A stretch of 64,000 nucleotides of DNA, taken from positions 620,001 through 684,000 of the forward strand of contig NZ_OCMT01000003.1 in assembly GCF_900215335.1 (NCBI RefSeq), written 5' to 3'. Every line of letters starts with the position of its first letter. Within the stretch, counting starts at the first letter, position 1. This document shows positions 53,907 to 63,597 of the stretch, one piece after another. The stretch comes from Pedobacter xixiisoli. GTDB taxonomy: Bacteria > Bacteroidota > Bacteroidia > Sphingobacteriales > Sphingobacteriaceae. The position numbers were made by a program, and so were the translations under genes. The notes under the pieces were generated by a model, which worked only from the letters and a program-made list of their open reading frames with translations, was not told where the DNA came from and made no database searches.

Positions 53907-54479
53907 TTATGTTTTAGATGGTTTGCTTACTTGTTTAAGCCAGATATAAACGAGTATAATTAACACTGCATAAACAATAATATTGAATAAGTCATGGTGG
54001 TCTATGGTTAGATATTTTGGTCTTCGGTTCCAATAGAGCGAAAGCAATACCAGTCTTATTGTATTTAATAACTGTATAATTACTAATCCCAAGAATAGAA
54101 ACCCATATCTTGCCTTTATTTTCCCCGGAAAAGTGAGTACAAATGCAATGAATACGCTCATTACTCCATAACCTAGGCAGCTGTAAACCATTGTAAAGCC
54201 AGATCTGCCAATTACTCTCAGTTGATAATCATTGGTATACACGATATAATTGAACCACCTTAAAACTGTTGCGGTACTTTCAATAGCGAAAGTACGCCAC
54301 CAATTAATGTAGTTTAAATGTTCATCTAGAAATGGGATATACAAACCGCCTTTTGCCGTAACGCCGATAAAAGCAATATTAAACCCATATAAGATAAAAA
54401 AGAGTGCTATAAACCAAATAATAAATCTAATATAAGGCTCTGACCACAAGGACAAAATAGATTTATTTAATTTGCTCAT
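53907..54479 (-). CDS. Exosortase/archaeosortase-like membrane protein
   Basis: The 190-residue protein has about five membrane helices. It carries the catalytic pattern of exosortases: Cys101 in YSCLGYGVMSVF, Arg142 in LLNTIRLVLLS and His161/162 in TIDHHDLFN. Known exosortases cut C-terminal sorting signals of exported proteins and act beside polysaccharide genes. The exact Bacteroidetes subfamily (for example XrtY or XrtX) cannot be assigned by eye. It overlaps the upstream glycosyltransferase by 17 bases and is followed by the carbamoyltransferase. Confidence 0.85.
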   Translation of the reverse strand: MSKLNKSILSLWSEPYIRFIIWFIALFFILYGFNIAFIGVTAKGGLYIPFLDEHLNYINWWRTFAIESTATVLRWFNYIVYTNDYQLRVIGRSGFTMVYSCLGYGVMSVFIAFVLTFPGKIKARYGFLFLGLVIIQLLNTIRLVLLSLYWNRRPKYLTIDHHDLFNIIVYAVLIILVYIWLKQVSKPSKT

Positions 54480-55332
54480 TTTTATTTTTATCTAATTTTT
54501 CTGATATTTTCATATCCACAATTAACCTAAACCAAAAACCTTGTAAGAAATGAAATAAAATCCCAGTTCTGCCATCTAGAAAACCTAGTTGGAAAGTCAT
54601 TCTAATACCGAAATAAATAAATGGACGTATAAATAACGGAAGTTTCCACCACAGATTTTTGAAATAAGCGGTTCTTTGATAAGGATCGCCGAAGAGTTTT
54701 GGTCGTACAGTTTGCCCTCTCAGGTTTCTCATTCGTTCTATTTCCTCGTCTGCCACCAAATCACTATAACGATTATGTTTAGTTATCCAAAAACTGATGT
54801 CGTTTTCCTTTAAATTCTCTTCTAAAATATGACCCTTTTTCCAAATGATCGTTTTGCCAGAGACTAAGAGCCTATGGTCCATATTTTCGCTGAGGTCGGA
54901 ATAACCAATACCATTTCGAAACATCTTTAATTGATATTTGGGATAATAGCCACCATATTTTATCCACTTACCCTTGAAAATATTTTTGCGATTAAAATAG
55001 ATGCCGTTTATATCCTGGTAATCTTCCTCCCTAAAATTTGCTAACTGATTAAAAAGTTCTGGCGTTACCACTTGATCTGCATCCAAACCTATAATCCAAG
55101 GAGTTTTTATCTCGAAGTTTTTCAAGGCAAAATCCCATTGCTTAGGATGGTTTTCGAAAGCATTTTGTTGTAGAACAGCTCCAAAATCTGAAGCGATTTT
55201 TAGCGTTTGATCGGTACTTCCAGAATCCAAAATGAAAACAGGTGCATTTAATTTAGTGATAGAATTTAACAAACGAGGAAGATGCTGTTCTTCATTGAAA
55301 GTTAAAATGATAAAACTAAACACAGGATTCAT
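54463..55332 (-). CDS. Glycosyltransferase family 2
   Basis: The 289-residue enzyme has the GT-A fold: FSFIILTFNEEQHLPRLLNS (about 5-24), VFILDSGSTDQTLKIA, IIGLDADQVV (DxD) and MFRNGIGYSDLSENMDHRLL. It resembles WaaE/KdtX-like transferases acting on lipid-linked or LPS-core sugars. The C-terminal part is basic and aromatic, suggesting membrane contact. It overlaps the next gene by 17 bases and the previous one by one base, so translation is likely coupled. Confidence 0.92.
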   Translation of the reverse strand: MNPVFSFIILTFNEEQHLPRLLNSITKLNAPVFILDSGSTDQTLKIASDFGAVLQQNAFENHPKQWDFALKNFEIKTPWIIGLDADQVVTPELFNQLANFREEDYQDINGIYFNRKNIFKGKWIKYGGYYPKYQLKMFRNGIGYSDLSENMDHRLLVSGKTIIWKKGHILEENLKENDISFWITKHNRYSDLVADEEIERMRNLRGQTVRPKLFGDPYQRTAYFKNLWWKLPLFIRPFIYFGIRMTFQLGFLDGRTGILFHFLQGFWFRLIVDMKISEKLDKNKNEQIK

Positions 55333-55949
55333 TAGATAGTAGCTTTAATGATCATTGATTTCCAAAGATACGGTAACCTACCGCAACCCACAAAACCTTT
55401 AACTTTAAAACCCTGTTCTTCAAGTAAAGTAGTTAACGTTTGTTTTGACCAAAGTTTAATATGCCCACCATCCCAAAGTGGATCGGCATGATGATCCCAT
55501 TTACCCGCTATGGCGATAAGTAAGTTTTTTAGATAACCATGATAAGGAGTAGAAAGGATAATTTCTCCTCCACCATTTTTGACTAGTATTTTTTTTGCGA
55601 ATGAGATAAATGCTCGTGGATCGTAAAGATGTTCTATAACTTCGGTAGAAATAATTGTTTGTATTTTTTTATCTAGGAGTTCTGCTGGTAAATCATCAGA
55701 AGACAAATCTTGAACGAAAAAATATCCTGGATTGATTTTATTTGCCTGATAAATACCTTTTAATGAAGCATCAGTACCGTAAACTTTAAAGCCTTTAGTG
55801 ATTAACTCATTTGCTAATGCCCCATTTCCACATCCCAAATCTAAAATGATTTTCTCGTGCTGTAACATCTGTAACAAAGGCTCCCATATATAATTTTGAG
55901 TATGGTCAGCCGTATGTGTGTCGTATCCGTAATCTTTATATTCAGACAT
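55332..55949 (-). CDS. Class I SAM-dependent methyltransferase
   Basis: The 205-residue enzyme has ILDLGCGNGALANELITKGF (about 35-54, SAM loop), VYGTDASLKGIYQA (acidic motif), TIISTEVIEHLYDP and GEIILSTPYHGYLKN. It resembles small-molecule or sugar methyltransferases of glycan clusters (UbiG-like fold). Its stop overlaps the next ATG by one base, and the upstream GT4 gene ends seven bases before its start, so it belongs to the cluster. Confidence 0.9.
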   Translation of the reverse strand: MSEYKDYGYDTHTADHTQNYIWEPLLQMLQHEKIILDLGCGNGALANELITKGFKVYGTDASLKGIYQANKINPGYFFVQDLSSDDLPAELLDKKIQTIISTEVIEHLYDPRAFISFAKKILVKNGGGEIILSTPYHGYLKNLLIAIAGKWDHHADPLWDGGHIKLWSKQTLTTLLEEQGFKVKGFVGCGRLPYLWKSMIIKATI

Positions 55950-55956
55950 GAGTGAG

Positions 55957-57120
55957 TTAATTTCTGTAAATAGTGACGTATTGATTTGCTAAATTAATAT
56001 TATCGAAATCTAGCATGATCTTTTTTGGCGAATTTGCTCTAATTCTATCTCTGTTTTCTGTCTCAGAGAAAGAACGGGTAATAACTTGAGCTAAATGTTC
56101 TTTTGTTAGGCTGCTCACCCATCCTAAATTATTTTCTTGTACATAACGTGCTAAACCTACTTCTTCACTTACTAAGACTGGCGTTCCCATCGCTAAACTT
56201 TCTATTACTACGTTAGCAAAGTTCTCATTATAAGAAGTGAGTATCAGTAAATCTTGGTTCGCAATTAAATTAAATTTATGGTCATTTTTTATATGACCTA
56301 GCCATTTAATTTTATCATTAATCTTCAATTTTGCCGCCAATTCCTGTAAAGTTAGAACATAATTTGGTTCTCCGCTACCAGCAATAGAGAGCTGCCAAGG
56401 AATGTCCAAGGTTGCCAATGCATCGAACAGCAATTCTAATCCTTTCTTTTGTTCTATTCGAGATAAGAAAATAAGCCGATATATCTCGTTGTTTGAAATC
56501 GATGTTTCTTGATTTGAAACAGCTGATAATTTAGGGAACTCTACGAAGTTTGGAATTACTGTTACTCCGTTTACACTACAAGTTTGTCGCACATCTCTCT
56601 GCTCTTTATCACTGGTTGCGTGAATATAGCAGTATTTCAGTAGCTTTTTGCCTAATAGAAAATGAATGATGTTTTTAACTTTAGAATTTCGATTAGTTAA
56701 GCTATAGCTAGTTAACATCCCTCTGGGAGATAGCACAACCTTTACGCCATTCAGCTTTGCTATTAGGCAAGAAAAAATAGAAACTAAGTTCCACCAGGCA
56801 TGGATGTGTACCACTAATTCACTTTTTCTACCTTTCTTTTTCTCTTTAGTAATGAGTTGATGTAAGAACCAAAAAAGTGAAGGTGAAAAATGGGTGTGGT
56901 CTTTTGTAATTCGTTTAAAGTAATACACCTTTACGCCATCCACTAAAGTTTCTTGCCCAATTGGAACATCTAGTTCAGCTTTTCCGTTAGCTGTTGTAGC
57001 AAGTACGGTAACATCATGTCCTGCTTTGGTTAGCTCTTCTGATAGTTTGGCAACCGACATGGTTGGTCCGCCGTATACAAAGGCTGGCTTATAGGCCGCA
57101 CATATCTGGATGATTTTCAC
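55957..57120 (-). CDS. Glycosyltransferase family 4
   Basis: The 387-residue enzyme has two Rossmann-like halves. N-terminal features are ICAAYKPAFVYGGPTMSVAK, then HIHAWWNLVSIFSCLIAKLN and VVLSPRGMLTSYSL. The C-terminal nucleotide-sugar site has RLIFLSRIEQKKGLELLFDA, WQLSIAGSGE, IKWLGHI and the ENFANVVIESLAMGTPVLVS EX7E motif. Donor and acceptor are unknown. It is the first gene of the block leading to the exosortase-like protein. Confidence 0.93.
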   Translation of the reverse strand: MKIIQICAAYKPAFVYGGPTMSVAKLSEELTKAGHDVTVLATTANGKAELDVPIGQETLVDGVKVYYFKRITKDHTHFSPSLFWFLHQLITKEKKKGRKSELVVHIHAWWNLVSIFSCLIAKLNGVKVVLSPRGMLTSYSLTNRNSKVKNIIHFLLGKKLLKYCYIHATSDKEQRDVRQTCSVNGVTVIPNFVEFPKLSAVSNQETSISNNEIYRLIFLSRIEQKKGLELLFDALATLDIPWQLSIAGSGEPNYVLTLQELAAKLKINDKIKWLGHIKNDHKFNLIANQDLLILTSYNENFANVVIESLAMGTPVLVSEEVGLARYVQENNLGWVSSLTKEHLAQVITRSFSETENRDRIRANSPKKIMLDFDNINLANQYVTIYRN

Positions 57121-57229
57121 TGAATGATCAATGATTAAATGAGTGAAATTTGAATTATTGAATAACTAAAATATTGATGAACATGTAATGAACCAATATC
57201 TAACCAATTATTAATATCCAACAAATGAA

Positions 57230-59185
57230 CTAATCAACCAATAGACTATCTTCTTTCGCAAGTTTACTATGCTTATAACCATATAAGAAGTAAATCACCA
57301 AGCCTACAACTAACCAGATTCCAAAACCTATCCAGTTACTTAATTCTAATTCACACATCATGTATAAACAACTCAGTAATCCCAATACGGGAATTAATGA
57401 AAGATTCTTTTTGATTGATAAGTAGGTGACTACTAAACAAATCAAAAAGAAAATCCACATTGGAATTTTGTGTTTAAACAAATGCCAACCGCTTTCATAT
57501 TTTTTGTGATAGGTAATGACTGATTTATTGATGAAGGTTTCGTACTGCTGGTTGTTAAGATTGCTTAAATAGGCCTCTGCATCAATTTGCTTGCCTTGTA
57601 AAACTACCGGACTGGCACTGATTTCGTTTTTTACTGTTTGCAATTCTTCAGTATTTAGCGAAGTGACAAAGCTTACTGGAGTCACTATTTTAGCTTCGTT
57701 AGTAACGAAAGCCATGGTCTCCTTTTTAAACTCGGTAAATGCAATTGCTATTCCTCCAACAAAAAGTATAGGGACAATATATTTCGCGTTTGCGTAAGGG
57801 ATTTTGAACTTGCCGCGTTGAATGTCTGGTCTGTTTTGTAATACTAATACTCCGGCACAAACTAATACAAAGGCAAATAAAGTACCGATAGAACATAAAT
57901 CGGTTACTGTAGTTAAGTTTAAAAATAGCGATGGAATAGCCACTACAAAACCTACAACTATGGTAGAAAATGAAGGTGTTTTGTATTTAGGATGTATTTT
58001 AGAAAACGATTTAGGTAATAATCCGTCGCGGCTCATGCTCATCCAAATACGAGGTTGCCCCATTTGAAAAACAAGCAATACAGAAGCCATTGCAAATACA
58101 GCACTCACGGCAATGATACCGCTCATTAATTTCAAGTCTATTTGGTCGAAAACATAAGCTAGCGGATCGCCTACGGCCAAGGTATTGTACTTTACGATAC
58201 CTGTTAATACCAATGCAATAGCGATATATAAGGTGGTACAGATAATAATTGCCCACATCATTCCCCTTGGTAAATCACGTTGTGGGTTTTTACACTCTTC
58301 TGCAGTAGTAGAAATGGCATCGAAACCGATGTAAGCAAAGAATACTGCTGACACACCTTTTAAAACTCCTGATACACCGTTTGGTGCAAATGGATTCCAG
58401 TTTGCGGTATCTACATAAAAAACACCTACTGCTAATACCAATAAAATTACTGCCAATTTTACAATTACCATGGCATTGCTGGCATTTCTAGATTCTTTCA
58501 TTCCTCGATATACCAACCAAGTGATGAAGATAATAATTGCCAATGCAGGTATATCTGCCACAAGATGAAAGCCTCCTATTTGAGGAGCAGTGTTCCAAGC
58601 ATTTGCGGCGATACGAGTAGCATCATCTAAATTCGCCATGCTTTTTCCAGCATTTACTAAAGCTTGAGCATGTTGGTGACCATTGTAGGCGCTTAAATAA
58701 TCCATGCTTGCCCAATCTGGAACATGAATTCCGTTGATGCCGAGGGCCGGTATTTTTATGGAGGAAAGTAATCCTGTAAAGTAATCAGACCAAGAAATAG
58801 CTACGGTGATGTTTCCTATGGCGTATTCCATAATGAGAGACCAACCTATAATCCAAGCCACTAGCTCGCCAAAAGCCACATAAGAATAAGTATAAGCGCT
58901 ACCCGATACTGGCACCATTGAGGCAAATTCGGCATAGGCAAACGCTGCGAAACTACAGGCAATAGCTGTAAATATAAATAGGAAAATTACCGCAGGACCG
59001 CCGTCGGCACTGGCTTTACCGATGGTGCTAAAAATACCTGCTCCAATAATTGCGGCAATACCAAAAGCAGTAAGGTCTCTTACACTTAGCGTTTTATGTA
59101 ATGAAGCGTCGTGATCGCCATAGCCTTTTTGGGCATCGGCCAATATTTTACTAACTGATTTCTTTCTGAATAAGTTTTTTAGCAT
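57230..59185 (-). CDS. Amino acid permease (APC superfamily)
   Basis: The 651-residue inner-membrane transporter starts LSVRDLTAFGIAAIIGAGIF, the APC TM1 signature. Further motifs are GPAVIFLFIFTAIACSFAAF, AYIGFDAISTTAEECKNPQRDLPRG and FQMGQPRIWMSMSRDGLLPK, which suit a cationic amino acid transporter-like member. There are about 13-14 membrane helices. An unusual hydrophilic segment (about 495-562) lies between late helices. It splits the glycan genes; co-regulation with them is not evident. Confidence 0.92.
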   Translation of the reverse strand: MLKNLFRKKSVSKILADAQKGYGDHDASLHKTLSVRDLTAFGIAAIIGAGIFSTIGKASADGGPAVIFLFIFTAIACSFAAFAYAEFASMVPVSGSAYTYSYVAFGELVAWIIGWSLIMEYAIGNITVAISWSDYFTGLLSSIKIPALGINGIHVPDWASMDYLSAYNGHQHAQALVNAGKSMANLDDATRIAANAWNTAPQIGGFHLVADIPALAIIIFITWLVYRGMKESRNASNAMVIVKLAVILLVLAVGVFYVDTANWNPFAPNGVSGVLKGVSAVFFAYIGFDAISTTAEECKNPQRDLPRGMMWAIIICTTLYIAIALVLTGIVKYNTLAVGDPLAYVFDQIDLKLMSGIIAVSAVFAMASVLLVFQMGQPRIWMSMSRDGLLPKSFSKIHPKYKTPSFSTIVVGFVVAIPSLFLNLTTVTDLCSIGTLFAFVLVCAGVLVLQNRPDIQRGKFKIPYANAKYIVPILFVGGIAIAFTEFKKETMAFVTNEAKIVTPVSFVTSLNTEELQTVKNEISASPVVLQGKQIDAEAYLSNLNNQQYETFINKSVITYHKKYESGWHLFKHKIPMWIFFLICLVVTYLSIKKNLSLIPVLGLLSCLYMMCELELSNWIGFGIWLVVGLVIYFLYGYKHSKLAKEDSLLVD

Positions 59186-59463
59186 GCGCTATGGTTTGTT
59201 TGATTAGCCTCGCAATTTACGATTTTAGATTTATGAATTAAGATTTTTGAATAATGTTATGCTTGCATAATATAGTGCGCTCATAGTACTCTATCCCTAC
59301 TTGAAACCTACTTGAACCCTACCTTTGATTTGGCCTTGATTATTCTTAAATGCTGTGCGGCCAACTTATACATTGCTCCATGCCATGCCTCCCAATCGAA
59401 ATGAAGGAGATGAAGCAATGTATAGCTCAAGTTTTAATTCTACTCACAGCGCATATCCAAAAC

Positions 59464-61173
59464 CTAGCCCAGCTTTTCCAATTCTTCTTTTACAAAACTG
59501 GCTAGTTCTTTAATGTAAGCGGCGCTAAAATCAAATTTGATCCCTGCCGTTTCGTATATCTCATTCATTGGTTTGGTGTAACCTAGTGCCAATGCATCTA
59601 AATATTGTTGCAAACCTTTTTCTGGATTTTCTTTATAGTTTTTCCAGACTGCAATGGCACCTAGTTGTGCAATTGCATATTCGATATAGTAAAAAGGAAC
59701 TTCGAAAAGATGCAATTGCTTCTGCCATACATTCCCAAATTGCTGTTCAAAGGTTTCCCAATCAGCAAAGCCAGCACCGAAACGAGTGTAAATTTGCTTA
59801 AATGCTTCTTCTCTATCAGCTGCATTATGTCCAGGATTGGTATAGATCCAATGTTGAAACTGATCTATGACTGCTACCCAAGGCAGCGTTTTCAATACAT
59901 CAACCAATTGCTCTTTTTTAGCTCTAATCAAGTCTTCTTCTTTATCAAAATAGACAGACCATTGATCCATTGATATCAATTCCATACTCATCGAAGCTAA
60001 TTCTGCTACTTCAGATGGACAATGCTTAAAGTCGTTAAGTTCTAAGTTTGCCGTTAAAAAGGTATGGATGGCGTGGCCTCCTTCGTGTACCATAGTTGTT
60101 AAATCACGCAGGGAATTGGCAGAGTTCATAAAAATGAAAGGTGCTCCAGTTTCTGCCAAGGGATAATTGTAACCTCCAGGGGCTTTACCCATACGACTCT
60201 CGACATCAAAAAGGTTGTTCGCTTTCATGATGGCTAGCTTTTCGCCTAAAGAGCTGTCAATTTGGTTAAAGCAGCTAATGGATTTATCTATTAATTCTTG
60301 CCCATTTTGGAAAGGTTTTAATGCTGGCTTACCTGTAGTGCTTACTTCTAAGTCCCAAGGCCTCAATTCAACTAAACCTAGTGCTTCTTTACGTTTTTCG
60401 GCTTGTTCTTTTAAGATAGGAACAATTTCTTTTTCAATGGCTTCTGCGAAATCGTAGCAATCTTTAGGCGTATAGTCAAAGCGACCTAAAGCTTGAAACA
60501 TATAGTCGCGGTAATTTTCGAAACCGGCATTTAAAGCCACTTGGTGACGCAATTTTACCAATTCATCGAACAGAATGTTCAAGTCGTCTTTATCTATGCG
60601 TCTTCTGTTCTGAATGGTTTCCCAAGTGTTTTGACGAACGGTTCTATCGGTATCTTTCAAGAAATTGCTCGCTTGCTCTAGCGTATATTCTTGCCCATCA
60701 AGCGTTACGCTCATGGCACCAGTAATGCCCTGATATTTTTGTTGCTTTACCTGTAGTTCGGTAAACAACGGAATATTCTCTTCCCTGAAAAGTTCTAAAG
60801 CTTTGCGAACTGCACGTAGGTACACGAAGTATTTTTCTTGATCTAGTTCATCCACATATGCGTTTTCAACCAGCTTTTTATTTAATTCGTTAGCAATGGG
60901 TGCAATTTTGGGCTCAATCTCCGTAGCAAAATATTGGAAATCTTCTACCAGTTTTTCATTTGCTGTATCGCAACTCATTTTAATGTAACGCCAAGCGAAG
61001 TCTTCTTCCAATGCGGCTTCTAACTCACTTTTATCACGTAGCCATTGTTCTAGTTCGGTTGCGCTGTTAATGCTTCTATGTAATAGCTCCTCAAAAATAG
61101 GGGATAGGTTCTCCCATTTGATTGTTAAGTTTTGAGGAATGTATGTTCTTTGTTTTTTTATAATAGTGCTCAT
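59464..61173 (-). CDS. M3 family oligoendopeptidase
   Basis: The 569-residue zinc metallopeptidase carries the active-site HEGGHAIH in DLTTMVHEGGHAIHTFLTA (about 355) with the third ligand Glu in PSEVAELASMSMELI. The preceding FNGKAPGGYNYPLAETGAPF-type region (KAPGGYNYPLAETGAPF) is typical of PepF-like enzymes, which act on oligopeptides in the cytoplasm. No signal peptide is present. It has a stand-alone position between the permease and polymerase genes. Confidence 0.94.
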   Translation of the reverse strand: MSTIIKKQRTYIPQNLTIKWENLSPIFEELLHRSINSATELEQWLRDKSELEAALEEDFAWRYIKMSCDTANEKLVEDFQYFATEIEPKIAPIANELNKKLVENAYVDELDQEKYFVYLRAVRKALELFREENIPLFTELQVKQQKYQGITGAMSVTLDGQEYTLEQASNFLKDTDRTVRQNTWETIQNRRRIDKDDLNILFDELVKLRHQVALNAGFENYRDYMFQALGRFDYTPKDCYDFAEAIEKEIVPILKEQAEKRKEALGLVELRPWDLEVSTTGKPALKPFQNGQELIDKSISCFNQIDSSLGEKLAIMKANNLFDVESRMGKAPGGYNYPLAETGAPFIFMNSANSLRDLTTMVHEGGHAIHTFLTANLELNDFKHCPSEVAELASMSMELISMDQWSVYFDKEEDLIRAKKEQLVDVLKTLPWVAVIDQFQHWIYTNPGHNAADREEAFKQIYTRFGAGFADWETFEQQFGNVWQKQLHLFEVPFYYIEYAIAQLGAIAVWKNYKENPEKGLQQYLDALALGYTKPMNEIYETAGIKFDFSAAYIKELASFVKEELEKLG

Positions 61174-61243
61174 GTGTATGTTGTTGTAGTGTTTTTAACG
61201 TTGAAAGGTTGGGAATGTTTTAAGATCTGTTACAGACTTTAAT

Positions 61244-62638
61244 CTAATTTTTAGTTATAAATGCTTGAAGTTTTCTTATAAATATTTTTCTTAATAATAG
61301 GTAAACTAAAAAGTAAGCAATTATAGAAGCTACTATTTTATCTAAGGCCATTTCGAAAGCGGAAAGTTGAAAAAACAAAGGGGTTGAAAAAGCAAAGCCC
61401 CATAAAATATTTACCGATTTGGTAACAATAAATTTATATATCCAACCAATTAGAAGCCCGAAACCGAATAGTGGTAGAAACATTAAAATAGGACCGAAGT
61501 CTACATAAGTTTCTGCCACATAGCCTAAGCTTATTGACGTGCCTTGATCTGCTCCTACTACTTCTACCCCCGCATATTTTCTAGTCTTTTCTGAGTCATC
61601 TATTTCCGCTTTGTCTGGAAAAAGAAAACGTGGCATCAACACATTACTAATTGCACTGTACCAGAGCTTTCCTCCTTCAAAAAGATTATTTTTGTTCGTA
61701 TTGCTGATGGTTACTGAAAAAAAATCTACATAAGCTATTCGATCAATCAAACTCTCTGTACCAATGTTATAAGAATCATAATCTATATTAGATGTTAGAT
61801 TCCCCAATTCATCTAAAGCCTCAGTACTACTTACCGTAACTGTTTGTTGCCTTTCTCCTCCAGATAAGAAGTTTCTATAATCTCCTTTCACGCTTTGCCA
61901 TACAATCATAAAATTTAGTACAATGAAACCTAAAAAAGTAGCAACTCCCCACTCTTTTAAACTAAGTTTTTGTTTCGAAAAAATAAAAGTAATAGCAGTA
62001 AGAAAAATAAAGCTTTTGAAATTACTAAAGTAACCAGTTAGCCCTAAAGCAATTTCTACAATTAGAATGATTATAAACGCATTGTATCTATTTTTTGTGT
62101 CAGAAATTAGGAAAAATACAAAGAAAATTGCCCATTTGAAGTCGACTAATTTTACTATAAATTGCTGAAGACCTCCTATTACAAAACTATATTTGGTTAA
62201 GAAATAGGTTAAGATAACTGCAACAATATAAACCACTACTACTTTTTTAATATCATACTGAATAAGTGTTTGATATACAGGTGGATTTGTTTTTAATTTA
62301 TGAATAATAGTATTTAAACCTGTAACGATAATAATTAAACTTGTAAGACTTAGTAAAATGGCATATTGGATATCTTCTGGATATATGACTACATCTTCAA
62401 TTGCTTGAGAGGTTAAATCAGCCTGTAAAATTTTTATACTTACCTGTAGCCATTGCATAGCAAAGGCAGCGAACAGTATAGGTGGTTGACCTTTTTTCCA
62501 TAATGTGATATAGATATACCATAAGGTAATTAAAGCGTAAGCAGTGAGCAGTACATTACTGGTAATTAAAGAAATTACCAGACCTATTATCAGAGGAAGC
62601 ATGAGCTTACTATTGCTACTCGAGTTTAGCCTCATCAT
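61244..62638 (-). CDS. Wzy-like oligosaccharide repeat unit polymerase
   Basis: The 464-residue protein has about ten to twelve membrane helices and one larger extracytoplasmic loop (about 265-345, DSYNIGTESLIDRIAYVDFF, NNLFEGGKLWYSAISNVLMP). A conserved FGPILMFLPLFGFGLLIGW segment lies before the last helices. Both features suit polymerases of O-antigen or exopolysaccharide repeats. Such sequences diverge strongly, so the call rests on topology, loop and neighbours. Its start overlaps the upstream GT2 gene by four bases. Confidence 0.8.
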   Translation of the reverse strand: MMRLNSSSNSKLMLPLIIGLVISLITSNVLLTAYALITLWYIYITLWKKGQPPILFAAFAMQWLQVSIKILQADLTSQAIEDVVIYPEDIQYAILLSLTSLIIIVTGLNTIIHKLKTNPPVYQTLIQYDIKKVVVVYIVAVILTYFLTKYSFVIGGLQQFIVKLVDFKWAIFFVFFLISDTKNRYNAFIIILIVEIALGLTGYFSNFKSFIFLTAITFIFSKQKLSLKEWGVATFLGFIVLNFMIVWQSVKGDYRNFLSGGERQQTVTVSSTEALDELGNLTSNIDYDSYNIGTESLIDRIAYVDFFSVTISNTNKNNLFEGGKLWYSAISNVLMPRFLFPDKAEIDDSEKTRKYAGVEVVGADQGTSISLGYVAETYVDFGPILMFLPLFGFGLLIGWIYKFIVTKSVNILWGFAFSTPLFFQLSAFEMALDKIVASIIAYFLVYLLLRKIFIRKLQAFITKN

Positions 62639-63597
62639 ATTAGTCTTTTATAATAAGACTCGCGTATGCCTAACGATATATAAATTCTTAATTGTATCCA
62701 TCTTGAAATTATAAAAATTGCTCGGTTCTTTTTGAAAAGTTCTAATTGCGCCAGCCAAGCTAATTTAAACTGTTTTCTTTTCATAAGATAAATAGTCTCG
62801 TTGAAAAAATTCACTAAAATCTTTTGTTTAAAAAATTTATGCAGTCTTTCCTTTTCTTCCGGAGCTGAGTTCGCTATTAATTGCTCAAAAATTGGAAGAT
62901 CTTCTTTAATTCTGAAATAGATACTAGACAATTGATTACTCAATTGCCCATCGTGCCTTCGTAAATATATTAGTGGTTGATCTATTCGACCAATAGGGGC
63001 TAAGTAAACTAGTCTTGTCCACATGTCAAAATCACCACTAACTTTATGATCTGTATCGAAGCCATTCACTTTATCTACATATTTTTTAACCAAAGTTACA
63101 TTGGCAATATTTCCAGGCATACAGCCCCATTTTGCAGAAATAGTACAATAGGTCTGTAAATCAATAATCTCGGGCGTGCTGTCTGCTTTATCATTTATCG
63201 TTTTGTTTCCATAGTTATCTATAAAATCTACACGATGGTAGCTCATAGTAATGTAAGGGTGTTTGAGATGAAATGAACAGACGGCGGTAAGACAATTTTC
63301 CATCATTACATCATCTTGAGACCAAAGTTTGATCAAAGGACTTTCACATTGCTTCAAAAGAAAATTGAGACTTTTAAATAAACCTTGATTTTCCTCATTT
63401 CTAAATAACCTTATCAAGGTAGGATTATTTTCTGCATAAATGAGTAGCTTCTCATAACTTTCATCTGTTGAGCTATCATCGCAGATTAATAATTCAAAAT
63501 CTTTAAAATCTTGAGCCAATACAGAATCAATACAAGGAGTTAAGAATGTTCCCGCATTGTATACTGGGAGTATAACACTGATTTTTTTAGAATTCAT
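62635..63597 (-). CDS. Glycosyltransferase family 2
   Basis: The 320-residue enzyme shows ISVILPVYNAGTFLTPCIDS (about 6-25), FELLICDDSSTDESYEKL, LIKLWSQDDVMMENCL (DD in DxD position) and KWGCMPGNIANVTLVKK. It is a GT-A transferase typical of polysaccharide clusters. It overlaps the polymerase gene by four bases and the GT4 fragment by 11 bases, so the three are likely one transcript. Confidence 0.92.
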   Translation of the reverse strand: MNSKKISVILPVYNAGTFLTPCIDSVLAQDFKDFELLICDDSSTDESYEKLLIYAENNPTLIRLFRNEENQGLFKSLNFLLKQCESPLIKLWSQDDVMMENCLTAVCSFHLKHPYITMSYHRVDFIDNYGNKTINDKADSTPEIIDLQTYCTISAKWGCMPGNIANVTLVKKYVDKVNGFDTDHKVSGDFDMWTRLVYLAPIGRIDQPLIYLRRHDGQLSNQLSSIYFRIKEDLPIFEQLIANSAPEEKERLHKFFKQKILVNFFNETIYLMKRKQFKLAWLAQLELFKKNRAIFIISRWIQLRIYISLGIRESYYKRLI